A stretch of 29,968 nt of DNA from Clostridiales bacterium (GCA_009774055.1 VSNB01000005.1:1-29968), one strand, 5' to 3'; shown: positions 22,413-29,968, numbered from the stretch's first letter. Program-made: numbers and translations. Notes: generated from the sequence alone by a model not told the origin.

Positions 22413-24671
22413 ATGGAGCTGTATATGGACCCGAAGGCGTCTCCCAGGGATCGGGCCGCCGATCTGCTGGGCCGCATGACCCTGCGGGAGAAGACGGGAC
22501 AGCTGACCCAGCGGCTGTACGGCTTCGCCTGCTATGAGCGGCAGGGGGAGGAAATCGTCCTGTCGGAGGAATTCCGCCGGGAGACGGAGCGGTACGGCGG
22601 GCTGGGGGCCCTGTATGGCCTGTACCGGGCGGACCCCTGGTCCGGGAAGGACTTTTCTACGGGGCTGGACGGCGTCCTGGCTCCCCGGGCCAGGAATCAG
22701 GTCCAGCGGTACGTCCTGGAGCACTCCCGCCTGGGTATCCCCGTACTGATGACCAGCGAGTGTCCCCACGGACACCAGGGCCTTGACGGATACCTGCTGC
22801 CGGTGAATCTGGCCGTTGGGGCCAGCTGGGCCCCGAAGCTGCTGGAGGAGGCCGCCGCGGTCTGCGGGCGGCAGCTGCGGGAGCTGGGGGTGGACCTGGC
22901 TCTGGCATCCGCCCTGGACATCCTGCGGGACCCCCGGTGGGGCCGGAGCGAGGAGTGCTTCGGGGAGGACCCGCTGCTGGCGTCCGCCTTCGCCGCCGCC
23001 GTGGTCCGGGGCATCCGGAGCCAGGGAGTGGACGTGTGCGTCAAGCACTTCTGCGCCCAGGGGGAAACCACCGGGGGCGTCAACGCCTCCGCCGCCCGGA
23101 TCGGGGAGCGGGAGCTGCGGGAGATCCACCTGCCCGCCGCCAAGGCTGCCGCGGCGGCGGGGGCCGCCGCCTTCATGGCGGCCTACAACGAGATCGACGG
23201 CGTCTACTGCCACGCCAACCCCTGGCTGCTGCGGGACCTGCTCCGGGGGGAGTTCGGCTTTGAGGGCCTGGTGGTCAGCGACGGCGTAGCCATCGACCAG
23301 CTGGATGCGGTCACCGGGGACCGGCTGGCCTCCGGGGCCCTGGCCCTGGAGGCGGGGGTGGACCTGGGACTGTGGGACACCGCCTTCGGGCGGCTGGAGG
23401 AGGCCGCGGCCCGGGGGCTGGCCAGCGAGGCGCGGATCGACGAGGCGGCGGGCCGGGTGCTGGAGCTGAAGTTCCGCCGGGGGCTTTTCGAGGAGCCCTT
23501 TGTCCCGGAGAGCAGCTGCTGGCAGGGCTATACCCCCGAGAGCCATCCCCAGGCAAAGCGCCTGGCGGAGGAGGGCATGACGCTGCTGAAAAACGCCGGG
23601 AATCTGCTGCCCCTGGACAGGACGAAGCCCCTGCGCATCCTCCTCACCGGCCCCGGGGCCGACGACCTCTACGGCCAGCTGGGGGACTACACGCCCCCCG
23701 TCCGGCCCGAGGCCGGCGTTACCTTCCGCCAGGGGCTGGAGCGGTGGCTGGAGCGGGCGGGCAGTCCGGCGGAGCTGACCTTCCGCACCGGGTGCCGGCG
23801 GTTCGCCCCCTCGCCGGAGCTGCTGGCCCAGGCGGAGCGGGCCGCCAGGGAGGCGGATGTGATCGTGGCGGTCCTGGGCGGCTCCTCCAGCCGCTTCAAC
23901 GGCGGAACGTTCCAGGACAACGGCGCCCTGGCGGACCAGGAGACGGCCTCCATGGACTGCGGGGAGAACGTGGACGCCGCCCTGCTGCGCCTGCCCGGGG
24001 ACCAGCTGGAGCTCCTGCGGCGGCTGCGGGGGGCCGGAAAGCCGGTGGCAACCTTCCTCATCCAGGGCCGGCCCTATGAAATGGAGGAGATCGATGCCTG
24101 CTCCGACGCCCTGTTCTGCTGCTTCTACCCCGGCCTCACCGGCGGGGAGGCGGCGGCGAAGCTGCTGTTCGGGGACCTCGCCCCGGCGGGCCGGCTGCCG
24201 GTATCCCTGCCGGACCGGGCGGGACAGCTGCCGGTGTACTACAATTATAAGGACTCCTACCAGGGCATGCGCTACTACGACGCGCCCCGCCCCCGCTATC
24301 CCTTCGGCTGGGGCCTGACCTATACCCGCTTCGCATACGCCCTGGCGTCCGCCCCGGAGGAGGGGGACCTCTCCCTCGCCTTTACCGTCCGCAACGCCGG
24401 GGAGCGGACCGCCTGCGCCGTGCCCCAGCTGTACCTCCACCGGTCCCAGGGCGCGGCGACCTCCCGGGTCCGGGCCCTGTGCGCCTTCAGCAAGACGGAG
24501 CTGGCCCCGGGACAGGAGAAGGCCCTCCGGCTGGACATCCCCCGGGAGAGCCTGACCCAATGGGACGCCCGGGGCCGGACGATTCTGCCTCTGGGGAAGA
24601 TTCAGTGGTTCCTCCGCGATGGCGGGGAGGACCTGCTGCAGGGAGAATTCTTTGTGAAGGGAGCTGAATAA
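22413..24671 (+). CDS. GH3 beta-glycosidase
   Basis: This 752-residue retaining glycosidase has the usual GH3 order: an N-terminal barrel with the nucleophile Asp290 in LVVSDGVAID, KHFCAQGE (a KHF motif of beta-glucosidase/xylosidase-type GH3, not the KHFPGHG of NagZ hexosaminidases), a second alpha/beta domain around residues 385-600 and a C-terminal fibronectin III-like domain (about 650-740). There is no signal peptide, so it acts on imported sugars. Beta-glucosidase or beta-xylosidase activity is the default family expectation; its place between mannoside genes could mean another beta-linked sugar. It is divergent from the ABC operon and closed by its own terminator. The start follows GGAAGGAG. 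Confidence 0.92.
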   Translation: MELYMDPKASPRDRAADLLGRMTLREKTGQLTQRLYGFACYERQGEEIVLSEEFRRETERYGGLGALYGLYRADPWSGKDFSTGLDGVLAPRARNQVQRYVLEHSRLGIPVLMTSECPHGHQGLDGYLLPVNLAVGASWAPKLLEEAAAVCGRQLRELGVDLALASALDILRDPRWGRSEECFGEDPLLASAFAAAVVRGIRSQGVDVCVKHFCAQGETTGGVNASAARIGERELREIHLPAAKAAAAAGAAAFMAAYNEIDGVYCHANPWLLRDLLRGEFGFEGLVVSDGVAIDQLDAVTGDRLASGALALEAGVDLGLWDTAFGRLEEAAARGLASEARIDEAAGRVLELKFRRGLFEEPFVPESSCWQGYTPESHPQAKRLAEEGMTLLKNAGNLLPLDRTKPLRILLTGPGADDLYGQLGDYTPPVRPEAGVTFRQGLERWLERAGSPAELTFRTGCRRFAPSPELLAQAERAAREADVIVAVLGGSSSRFNGGTFQDNGALADQETASMDCGENVDAALLRLPGDQLELLRRLRGAGKPVATFLIQGRPYEMEEIDACSDALFCCFYPGLTGGEAAAKLLFGDLAPAGRLPVSLPDRAGQLPVYYNYKDSYQGMRYYDAPRPRYPFGWGLTYTRFAYALASAPEEGDLSLAFTVRNAGERTACAVPQLYLHRSQGAATSRVRALCAFSKTELAPGQEKALRLDIPRESLTQWDARGRTILPLGKIQWFLRDGGEDLLQGEFFVKGAE

Positions 24672-24691
24672 ACGGCATGCGTGTCAAAAAT

Positions 24692-24710
24692 GATGCTCTG
24701 CATCTTTTTT
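24692..24710 (+). terminator. Intrinsic terminator after the GH3 gene
   Basis: GATGC pairs with GCATC across a TCT loop and is followed by six T. The 13-mer GCATCTTTTTTGA recurs in the terminator-like hairpin at the left end of the window (136-148). Confidence 0.75.
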
Positions 24711-24868
24711 GAGAAAGGGGATCGGGCCGAGTTCGGCCCGCAAAGTACTTTTTCGACGTACACGCTGCCGAAAAAGGCCGCCCAGGCGGCGTTCAACGGT
24801 TGTAAATTCAGGTTCTTATTTTCGCCTTCGGCGGAAACTCCTGCGGAGGGCTTTTTGGGCAGCCTGAT

Positions 24869-24899
24869 GCGCCCCCGGTTTTCTTAAAACCGGGGGCGC
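24869..24899. repeat. Perfect 14-bp hairpin between GH3 and yesL
   Basis: GCGCCCCCGGTTTT pairs with AAAACCGGGGGCGC over a CTT loop, 8 bp after the YesL stop. It is likely the 3' end structure of the leftward regulator-YesL transcript, although no T-run follows directly. The rest of 24711-24907 has no supported gene and holds smaller GC palindromes. Confidence 0.5.
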
Positions 24900-24907
24900 T
24901 AAAACTA

Positions 24908-25570
24908 TTATTTTTCCTCTTCTTCTGTGGGGGCTTCCTCCGGTTTGGCCTCCAGCTTCTCAAAAACAGGGCGGAGCAGAAACGCGTCCGCCTGGGCGGA
25001 GAAGCCGGGCGCGAAAAGAATCCAGAGCAGCAGCGTCTGAATAAAGGTCACAGGCATGAACCAGAACGTCAGCAGCGGCAGCAGCCGGATAAACAGCATG
25101 GCCAGCGTCTTGGGAAAATACCGGATAGACAGGATCAGGGCGTTCCGGGCGTGCTCCCGCAGGGTGTTTTCATACCGGGCGATCAGGGGAAAGACATAGC
25201 ACAGCGCGCCCCCCGCCAGCACAGCCAGAACCGCGACAGCGGCGAACAGCGCCGTATAGGCTGTCCCCTGGTGGTACAGCTTCAGCAGCAGGAAATCGCA
25301 GACCAGGGCCGCCAAAACCAGCAGGCCCACCAGGCCGGCAGCGGCCGCCTGCTTGAAATTGTCCCGGAAGGCCCGGAAATAGGTTTTCACCGCGCCTCCG
25401 CCCCGCTCCAGCGTCAGGTCGTACACCGCCCTGAACAGAGCGGTTACCGCCGGACCAAAGGTCACCACCGGCACGCAGCACGCAAGGCACAGCAGGCCCA
25501 GCACCGTCAGGTCCGTCAGCCGCGAGATCACCTGGAATACCGGATTCTCCAGATCGAACAGCTTCTTCAT
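24908..25570 (-). CDS. YesL-family (DUF624) membrane protein
   Basis: This 220-residue protein has the DUF624/YesL layout: an N-terminal FDLENPVFQVISRLTDLTVLGLLCLACCVPVVTFGPAVTALFRAVYDL region followed by four more hydrophobic segments (about residues 70-135 and 150-195) and an acidic tail. YesL proteins commonly accompany Lpl-type sugar ABC transporters and YesMN two-component systems in Firmicutes; a direct role is not known. It starts 21 bp after the response regulator stop, so the two form one transcript. Confidence 0.87.
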   Translation of the reverse strand: MKKLFDLENPVFQVISRLTDLTVLGLLCLACCVPVVTFGPAVTALFRAVYDLTLERGGGAVKTYFRAFRDNFKQAAAAGLVGLLVLAALVCDFLLLKLYHQGTAYTALFAAVAVLAVLAGGALCYVFPLIARYENTLREHARNALILSIRYFPKTLAMLFIRLLPLLTFWFMPVTFIQTLLLWILFAPGFSAQADAFLLRPVFEKLEAKPEEAPTEEEEK

Positions 25571-25591
25571 TCCGTACGCTCCTCCTTTACT

Positions 25592-26440
25592 CTATTGAAT
25601 CAGCTTCGACGTCTCCTCCGCCAGGGCCGCGGCGTCCTCAATGCCAGGGCCCGCCGGAAGGGGCGGCGGCGCCTCTGCCTCGGTGAAGCGCCGCAGGGCG
25701 CTGGGGGAGATATGGTAGCAGTTTTTGAAGTGCACGTAAAAATTGTTCAGCTGGCTGTAGCCCACCATGCTGGCCACTACGGAAATTTTCTCCTGGGTGT
25801 TCTCGATGAGCCGCCGGGCCTGGATCATCCGGTAGGCGGTCAGGTACTCGGAGAACTTCATCCCCGTGTCCCGGAGGAAGATCCGGCCGATGTACTTGCT
25901 GGACATGTTCAGCGTCTCCGCAATGCCGGTGAGGGACTGGCTGCGGCGGTAGTTGCTCTTGACGATGAGGATGATCTTGGCGGTGATCCGGCTGAGCTGG
26001 CTGTACTCCACCTGGAGTACCGGGTCCACCTCCGGCTGGGACAGGGTCCGCTCCGGAATGGTCCCCCGGAGGTCCCGGACGATGGTCCGCTCCAGAAACG
26101 CCCGCAGCTCCTTGGTATTGATGGGCTTGAGGAGGTAGTCCCTGGCGCCGGAGCGCATGGACCGGCGGGCGTACTGGAAGTCCTCCCGGCTGCTCATCAT
26201 GCAGAACACGGTCTTGACCCCCGCGTCCCACATGTGCTCGGCCAGCTCATAGCCCCAGTACTCCCCCAGCTCCACGTCCACCAGGGCAATGTGGGGCGGG
26301 AAATCCAGGATGCTGTTGACCGCCTCGCCGTAAGAGGACACGGTCAGCACGCTGGAAATATCATATTGGTTCCAGTCCACCAGATACCGGATGGATTCGC
26401 AGACGTCCTCATCCTGGTCAACGATCAATAAACGGTACAT
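25592..26440 (-). CDS. YesN-like response regulator with AraC-type DNA-binding domain
   Basis: This 282-residue regulator has a receiver domain (1-120) and a C-terminal AraC-type pair of helix-turn-helix motifs (about 155-252, including SLTGIAETLNMSSKYIGRIF and ISVVASMVGYSQLNNFYVHF). The phosphoacceptor is Asp55 (ALVDVE), with the switch serine region (CMMSS) and the lysine of YLLKPI present. The acidic pocket reads VDQDE instead of the usual VDDE, so one metal-binding acid is Gln9. No histidine kinase gene (YesM-like) is adjacent. Given its place, it probably controls the mannoside transporter operon. The start at 26440 follows AAGGA; a 7-residue longer form begins at 26461 without a good ribosome site. 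Confidence 0.88.
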   Translation of the reverse strand: MYRLLIVDQDEDVCESIRYLVDWNQYDISSVLTVSSYGEAVNSILDFPPHIALVDVELGEYWGYELAEHMWDAGVKTVFCMMSSREDFQYARRSMRSGARDYLLKPINTKELRAFLERTIVRDLRGTIPERTLSQPEVDPVLQVEYSQLSRITAKIILIVKSNYRRSQSLTGIAETLNMSSKYIGRIFLRDTGMKFSEYLTAYRMIQARRLIENTQEKISVVASMVGYSQLNNFYVHFKNCYHISPSALRRFTEAEAPPPLPAGPGIEDAAALAEETSKLIQ

Positions 26441-26529
26441 AGCATTCCTTATCCCTCCCAAATCCGGCCGGCCCCCAGTCTCTCCCGAAAAAACGGCAGA
26501 AAACGGAGCCGCCGCGAGGGTACAGCCAT

Positions 26530-26559
26530 ATCATACGACTGCTTTCCTGTGACAATCAA
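26530..26559 (-). promoter_or_regulatory. Predicted promoter of the response regulator
   Basis: On the minus strand TTGATT (26559-26554), an 18-bp spacer and TATGAT (26535-26530) lie about 90 bp before the start. Confidence 0.45.
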
Positions 26560-26617
26560 CTATTATTTCCAGAAATGTACCATTTATATACTTAAAAACA
26601 TCTTTTTCATATTATTC

Positions 26618-26646
26618 TTGCATCTTTTTGAGGAGTATGCTATAAT
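26618..26646 (+). promoter_or_regulatory. Strong predicted promoter of the ROK-ManA-GH20 run
   Basis: TTGCAT (26618-26623), 17-bp spacer, and an extended, perfect -10 TGCTATAAT (26638-26646). It lies in an AT-rich island unlike the surrounding coding DNA. The leader would be about 160 nt. Confidence 0.65.
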
Positions 26647-26673
26647 GCGAAAGGCGAAAAACAATATGGAAAA

Positions 26674-26686
26674 GATACAATGTATC
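26674..26686. promoter_or_regulatory. Candidate operator in the ROK leader
   Basis: GATACA-A-TGTATC is a perfect 6-bp-arm palindrome about 20 bp after the predicted transcription start, a good position for a roadblock repressor. The binding protein is unknown. Confidence 0.35.
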
Positions 26687-26760
26687 GAATTGATATTAGA
26701 AAGTCCCTTTTTTGAAATTGTGGTTCGCCGACAGTCATGCTAGGTTATAAGCAAGGGATT

Positions 26761-26780
26761 GGCATTTTATCCAAAATGCC
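26761..26780. promoter_or_regulatory. Candidate operator/hairpin before the ROK gene
   Basis: GGCATTTT pairs perfectly with AAAATGCC over an ATCC loop, about 30 bp before the start codon. It may be a second regulator site or an mRNA hairpin near the ribosome site. Confidence 0.4.
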
Positions 26781-26811
26781 ATAATGCAACAATGTAAGGA
26801 GTGATCGTTCT

Positions 26812-27705
26812 ATGCCGTATTTCGGGGCTCTGGAGGCCGGCGGCACGAAGATGGTGTGCGCCGTGGGAACGGCCCAGGGGAAGATTTTGGAGCGGATCAG
26901 CATTCCTACCCGGAGCCCGGAGGCTACCATGCCGGAGCTTCTGGGTTTCTTCCAGGGAAAGGGGCTGGCCGCTGTTGGCATCGGATGCTTTGGACCGGTG
27001 GATCTGGACCGGAGCTCTCCGGACTATGGAACCATCCAGTCCTCCCCCAAGCTGGACTGGCGGGGCTACCCCATCCTCCGCCGGTTCGAGGAGGCTCTGG
27101 GCGTCCCGGTGGGCATTGACACCGACGTCAACGCCGCCGCCCTGGGGGAGGCCGTGTGGGGCTGCACCCGCACGGTGTCCGACAGCATCTATATCACCGT
27201 GGGCACCGGCGTGGGCCTTGGCGTCATCATCAACGGCAAGCCCCACCACGGCATGCTCCACCCGGAGGGCGGCCATATCTTCATGGACCGCCGGGCCGAC
27301 GACCCCATGGTCCGGGGCGTGTGCCCCTACCACCCCAACTGCCTGGAGGGCCTGGCCAGCGGGCCGGCCATTGAGCGGCGCTGGGGGCGGAAGGCCGAGG
27401 AGCTGGCCGACTGCACCGCCGTGTGGGAGATGGAGGCGTACTACATCGCCCAGGCCCTGTGCAGCTATATCATGATGATCTCCCCGGAGCGGATCGTGCT
27501 GGGCGGCGGCGTGATGCATCAGGAGCAGATGCTCCCCCTGGTGCGCAAGGAGGTCCGCCGCCAGCTGCGGGGGTATGTCCAGGGCAAGGGCCTGGACAAC
27601 CTGGACGAGTATATCGTGCCGGTGAGCCTGGGGGACAACCAGGGCGTCATGGGGGCCATCAAGCTGGCCATGGACGCCTATATCGAGAGAGGAGGCCGGC
27701 TATGA
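26812..27705 (+). CDS. ROK-family sugar kinase (fructo/mannokinase type)
   Basis: This 297-residue ROK kinase uses ATP to phosphorylate a hexose at C6. The N-terminal GALEAGGTK phosphate loop, the catalytic aspartate in TDVNAAALGE (Asp105), TVGTGVGLGVI, and a zinc site (His155, Cys171, His174, Cys177 in HPEGGH...CPYHPNC) are present; LASGPAIE follows. The size and zinc motif match fructokinase-type ROK enzymes such as ScrK and GmuE, some of which prefer mannose. Overlap with manA by 4 bp (ATGA) favours mannokinase use: mannose to mannose-6-phosphate. There is no N-terminal helix-turn-helix, so it is an enzyme and not a ROK repressor. Its ribosome site is AAGGAG. Confidence 0.88.
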   Translation: MPYFGALEAGGTKMVCAVGTAQGKILERISIPTRSPEATMPELLGFFQGKGLAAVGIGCFGPVDLDRSSPDYGTIQSSPKLDWRGYPILRRFEEALGVPVGIDTDVNAAALGEAVWGCTRTVSDSIYITVGTGVGLGVIINGKPHHGMLHPEGGHIFMDRRADDPMVRGVCPYHPNCLEGLASGPAIERRWGRKAEELADCTAVWEMEAYYIAQALCSYIMMISPERIVLGGGVMHQEQMLPLVRKEVRRQLRGYVQGKGLDNLDEYIVPVSLGDNQGVMGAIKLAMDAYIERGGRL

Positions 27706-28640
27706 GCGGCAGGCAGCCCATCTTCCTCCGGCCGGTGCTCCAGGAGAAGATCTGGGGCGGGGACCGCCTGGGCTCCCTCTTCGGCTACGACATCCCCAGC
27801 GATCACACCGGTGAGTGCTGGGCCATCAGCGGCCATCCCAGCGGGGACTGCCCTGTATCCGGCCCGGAATACGAGGGCGAGACGCTGGGAAGCCTATGGA
27901 AAAAGCGCCCCGAGCTCTTCGGCGGCGTACAGGGGGATACCTTCCCCCTGCTCATCAAGATCATCGACGCCAAGGACGACCTGAGCATCCAGGTCCACCC
28001 CGACGACGAGTACGCTCGGGTCCACGAGAATGGCTCCCTGGGCAAGACCGAGTGCTGGTACGTGCTGGACTGCGACCCGGGCGCCACCATCATCATCGGC
28101 CACAACGCCGCCGACGCCCGGGAAATGGCGGACATGGTGGACCAGGGCCGGTGGACGGAGCTGCTCCGGGAGATCCCCATCCAGAAGGGCGATTTCTTCC
28201 AGATCGACCCCGGCTGCCTCCACGCCATCAAGGGCGGCACCCTGATTCTGGAGACGCAGCAGAGCAGCGACGTGACCTACCGCTTTTATGACTATGGCCG
28301 TCTGGAGAACGGCAAGCCCCGGGCCCTGCACATCCGGCAGAGCCTGGCGGTGACCCGCGCCCCCTTCCAGCCCCATCCCATCCATCGGGAGACGGTTCAG
28401 GAGGGCGGCGCGCAGGTGACGAAGCTGGTGGCCTGCCCCTACTACACCGTGTACCGGGCGGAGGTGGACGGCCTGTGGGAGCGGGACTGGAACCAGCCGT
28501 TTGTAAATGTCAGCGTGATCGGCGGCGAGGGGCTTCTGGACGGACGGAAGGTTCGGAAGGGCGACCACCTGCTGCTGCCGGCGGGCTATGGGAAAATGGC
28601 CCTGGAGGGCAGGCTGGAGCTGATCTGCTCTCATCTGTAA
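27702..28640 (+). CDS. manA: Mannose-6-phosphate isomerase, class I
   Basis: This 312-residue zinc enzyme interconverts mannose-6-phosphate and fructose-6-phosphate, linking mannose catabolism with glycolysis. The metal site is complete: Gln97 and His99 (QVHPDDEYA), Glu117 (KTECWYVLD) and His174 (GCLHAIKGG). The C-terminal beta half with LLLPAGYG is also typical of the short Firmicute class I form. The start ATG at 27702 overlaps the ROK stop and follows GAGAGGAGG; a longer reading frame beginning at 27423 overlaps the ROK gene and is rejected. The pair converts free mannose released by GH38 directly to fructose-6-phosphate. Confidence 0.95.
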   Translation: MSGRQPIFLRPVLQEKIWGGDRLGSLFGYDIPSDHTGECWAISGHPSGDCPVSGPEYEGETLGSLWKKRPELFGGVQGDTFPLLIKIIDAKDDLSIQVHPDDEYARVHENGSLGKTECWYVLDCDPGATIIIGHNAADAREMADMVDQGRWTELLREIPIQKGDFFQIDPGCLHAIKGGTLILETQQSSDVTYRFYDYGRLENGKPRALHIRQSLAVTRAPFQPHPIHRETVQEGGAQVTKLVACPYYTVYRAEVDGLWERDWNQPFVNVSVIGGEGLLDGRKVRKGDHLLLPAGYGKMALEGRLELICSHL

Positions 28641-28728
28641 GGATGCAAGGAATCTGGAACAACTGGCGCCGGGGGTCCGTCCCCCGGCCGCCGCATATGG
28701 ACAGGCTGATTATGGCGGAGGTATAAAT
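28641..28728 (+). other. manA-GH20 spacer with GC hairpin
   Basis: GCCGGGGG pairs with CCCCCGGC over TCCGT (around 28668-28688). No T-run follows, so read-through into the GH20 gene is expected. The ribosome site GGAGG for the GH20 gene lies at the end. Confidence 0.5.
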
Positions 28729-29967
28729 ATGATAAATTTTGCATTTTCCCATCCCAAGCGGTTTGAAGACAAGGGAGAGGGCCGGTGGCATCTGGGCGGC
28801 AGCAGCCGCGTGATCCTGATGGACGGCGGCATTCCCTGGGAGGACGTAGCGGCCTGCGTGAACCTGCTGGGAGAGGAGTACCCCCGGCTGGGCGCGGCGG
28901 CCCAGCTGCGGAATGTGGACGCCCTGCCCGGCGACCTGGTCATCCGCGTGGGGGAGCCGGAGGCGCTGCAGGGAGTGGAAACCTATCAGGAGGGCTTCGT
29001 CATTGAGGCCGGGCCTGTGACGGCGCTGACGGCCCAGTCCGAGCGGGCGGCGCTCTACGGCCTGCGGACCATTCTGGAGGCCCTGGAGGACGGCGGCCTG
29101 GCCTATGGCCGGATCGTGGACTATCCCCAGACCAGCGAGCGGGGCCTCCATCTGGACGCCGGACGGAAGTATTACACCAAGGACTGGATTCTGGAGCTGG
29201 TCCGCACCCTGTCCCGGAACCGGATGAACGTGCTGTGGCTCCATTTCTCCGAGAACGAGGGCTTCCGCATCGCCAGCGACAGGCATCCTGAGCTCCCCTC
29301 CCTGCATCATCTGACCAAGGACGAGGTCCGGGAGATCATCCGGGTGTGCAATGCCTACCGCATCGACATCAACCCCTCCCTGGACTGCCCGGGCCACCTG
29401 GGCCAGGCGCTCCAGGAGCATCCCCGGTGGCGGCTGGACCGGGAGGGGACCGAGCCCCTGTGGTCCGCCCTGGACGTCACCAAGGCCGACGCCCGGGCCT
29501 TCCTGCTGGAGCTCATCGACGAGTATGCGGAGCTGTTTGCCGGTTCCAAGGTGTTCCACATCGGCGGCGATGAGTTTATCGACTTCAACCACTTCGAGCT
29601 GTTCCCCGCCATGACAAACTACGCCAAGGAGCATCTGGGCCCCGAGTACGGCGGCGTGGACGTCTACGTGGACTTCCTCAACCAGGTCATCGCCCACGTC
29701 CGGGCCAAGGGCTTCCAGGTGCGGGTGTGGAACGACGGCCTCCTCCGTCCGGACCTCACCGAGCGGGTGCAGCTGGACAAGGACGTGCAGATCGCCTTCT
29801 GGAGCAACTGGGACAAGGGCATGGCGCCCCTGCAGACCTTCCTGGACCGCGGCTACCAGGTGGTGAACTATCACAGCGAGTATCTCTACTATATCCTGCT
29901 GATCCGCAAGGATTACAAGGACCCCTCTCCGGGGTCCGTGTTATCCGTGCGGGGACGCAGGATATAG
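28729..29967 (+). CDS. GH20 beta-N-acetylhexosaminidase, apparently C-terminally truncated
   Basis: GH20 enzymes release terminal beta-linked GlcNAc or GalNAc by substrate-assisted catalysis. This 412-residue reading frame has an N-terminal alpha/beta domain (to about 125), then the barrel starting at RGLHLDAGRKYY, with the catalytic pair Asp281-Glu282 in HIGGDEF and conserved WNDG and FWSNWD motifs downstream. There is no signal peptide. The frame stops at 29965-29967, one base from the window end, after a tail (GSVLSVRGRRI) that does not look like GH20; the last barrel strand region is missing. Either a frameshift, an insertion boundary or a contig-end artefact is likely. It is third in the ROK-manA-GH20 run and would remove GlcNAc from imported glycans. 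Confidence 0.85.
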   Translation: MINFAFSHPKRFEDKGEGRWHLGGSSRVILMDGGIPWEDVAACVNLLGEEYPRLGAAAQLRNVDALPGDLVIRVGEPEALQGVETYQEGFVIEAGPVTALTAQSERAALYGLRTILEALEDGGLAYGRIVDYPQTSERGLHLDAGRKYYTKDWILELVRTLSRNRMNVLWLHFSENEGFRIASDRHPELPSLHHLTKDEVREIIRVCNAYRIDINPSLDCPGHLGQALQEHPRWRLDREGTEPLWSALDVTKADARAFLLELIDEYAELFAGSKVFHIGGDEFIDFNHFELFPAMTNYAKEHLGPEYGGVDVYVDFLNQVIAHVRAKGFQVRVWNDGLLRPDLTERVQLDKDVQIAFWSNWDKGMAPLQTFLDRGYQVVNYHSEYLYYILLIRKDYKDPSPGSVLSVRGRRI

Positions 29968-29968
29968 T

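Noticed and set aside
22218..24560. A 780-codon minus-strand open frame opposite GH3
   Set aside because: It is an antisense shadow of the GH3 gene, rich in Gly, Pro, Gln and Arg, with no ribosome site or domain.
22413..24671. GH3 as a NagZ-type hexosaminidase
   Set aside because: The motif after the KH is KHFCAQG and not KHFPGHG, and a fibronectin-like C-terminal domain is present, which fits beta-glucosidase/xylosidase-type GH3.
26645..26743. Short peptide frame in the ROK leader
   Set aside because: Its ATG overlaps the -10 box of the strong predicted promoter and has no ribosome site, so it would not be on the transcript.
1..29968. CRISPR array, tRNA, rRNA, prophage or transposase gene
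   Set aside because: No regularly spaced direct repeats, cloverleaf sequences, rRNA stretches or transposase/integrase motifs were seen.

Overview
The window looks like chromosomal DNA of a high-GC anaerobic Firmicute, most likely a gut Oscillospiraceae/Clostridia of the Flavonifractor/Lawsonibacter/Oscillibacter kind. This is inferred from the GC-rich codon use, Gram-positive AGGAGG ribosome sites, a BlaI/M56 pair, a YesN/YesL pair, Lpl-type sugar ABC permeases without their own ATPase, and an anaerobe-type glycyl-radical small protein. No phage, IS transposase, CRISPR array, tRNA or rRNA was seen.

Left part (1-9.4 kb). An autoregulated-looking BlaI-type repressor overlaps a very long M56 (BlaR1-like) membrane metalloprotease, whose outside part carries a Big_2 Ig-like domain instead of a penicillin-binding sensor. 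Next come the serine biosynthesis genes serC and serA, separated by 687 bp of hairpin-rich non-coding DNA. A DUF421/DUF4363 membrane pair follows. Convergent to it is a cysteine-rich Crp/Fnr-type regulator, transcribed divergently from an 87-residue stand-alone glycyl-radical domain resembling the C-terminus of class III ribonucleotide reductase (NrdD).

Middle (9.4-13.8 kb). This part holds rsmA, a TauE/SafE exporter, a DUF3786 protein, a 160-bp MITE-like element with 29-bp imperfect terminal inverted repeats, and a PLP enzyme of the tryptophanase/tyrosine phenol-lyase family whose specificity positions look more like tyrosine phenol-lyase.

Right part (13.9-30 kb). This is a mannoside/N-glycan-type utilisation locus. 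A minus-strand run encodes two sugar ABC permeases, a lipoprotein binding protein, a GH130 mannoside phosphorylase and a GH38 alpha-mannosidase. Divergent from it is a GH3 glycosidase, followed by a minus-strand YesN-like response regulator with YesL. A plus-strand run then encodes a ROK sugar kinase, class I mannose-6-phosphate isomerase and a GH20 hexosaminidase that ends abruptly at the window edge. Read together: import of a mannose/GlcNAc oligosaccharide, trimming by GH38, GH20 and GH3, phosphorolysis of a beta-mannoside by GH130, then mannose to mannose-6-P (ROK) and fructose-6-P (ManA). The ABC ATPase, phosphomannomutase and the sensor kinase of the regulator are not in the window.

The most interesting items are the stand-alone glycyl-radical domain with a palindrome at a class-II activator position, the MITE-like element with outward promoter-like ends, the M56 sensor with a novel ectodomain, the hairpin-dense intergenic regions, and the phenol-lyase-like enzyme that lacks a usually conserved arginine.
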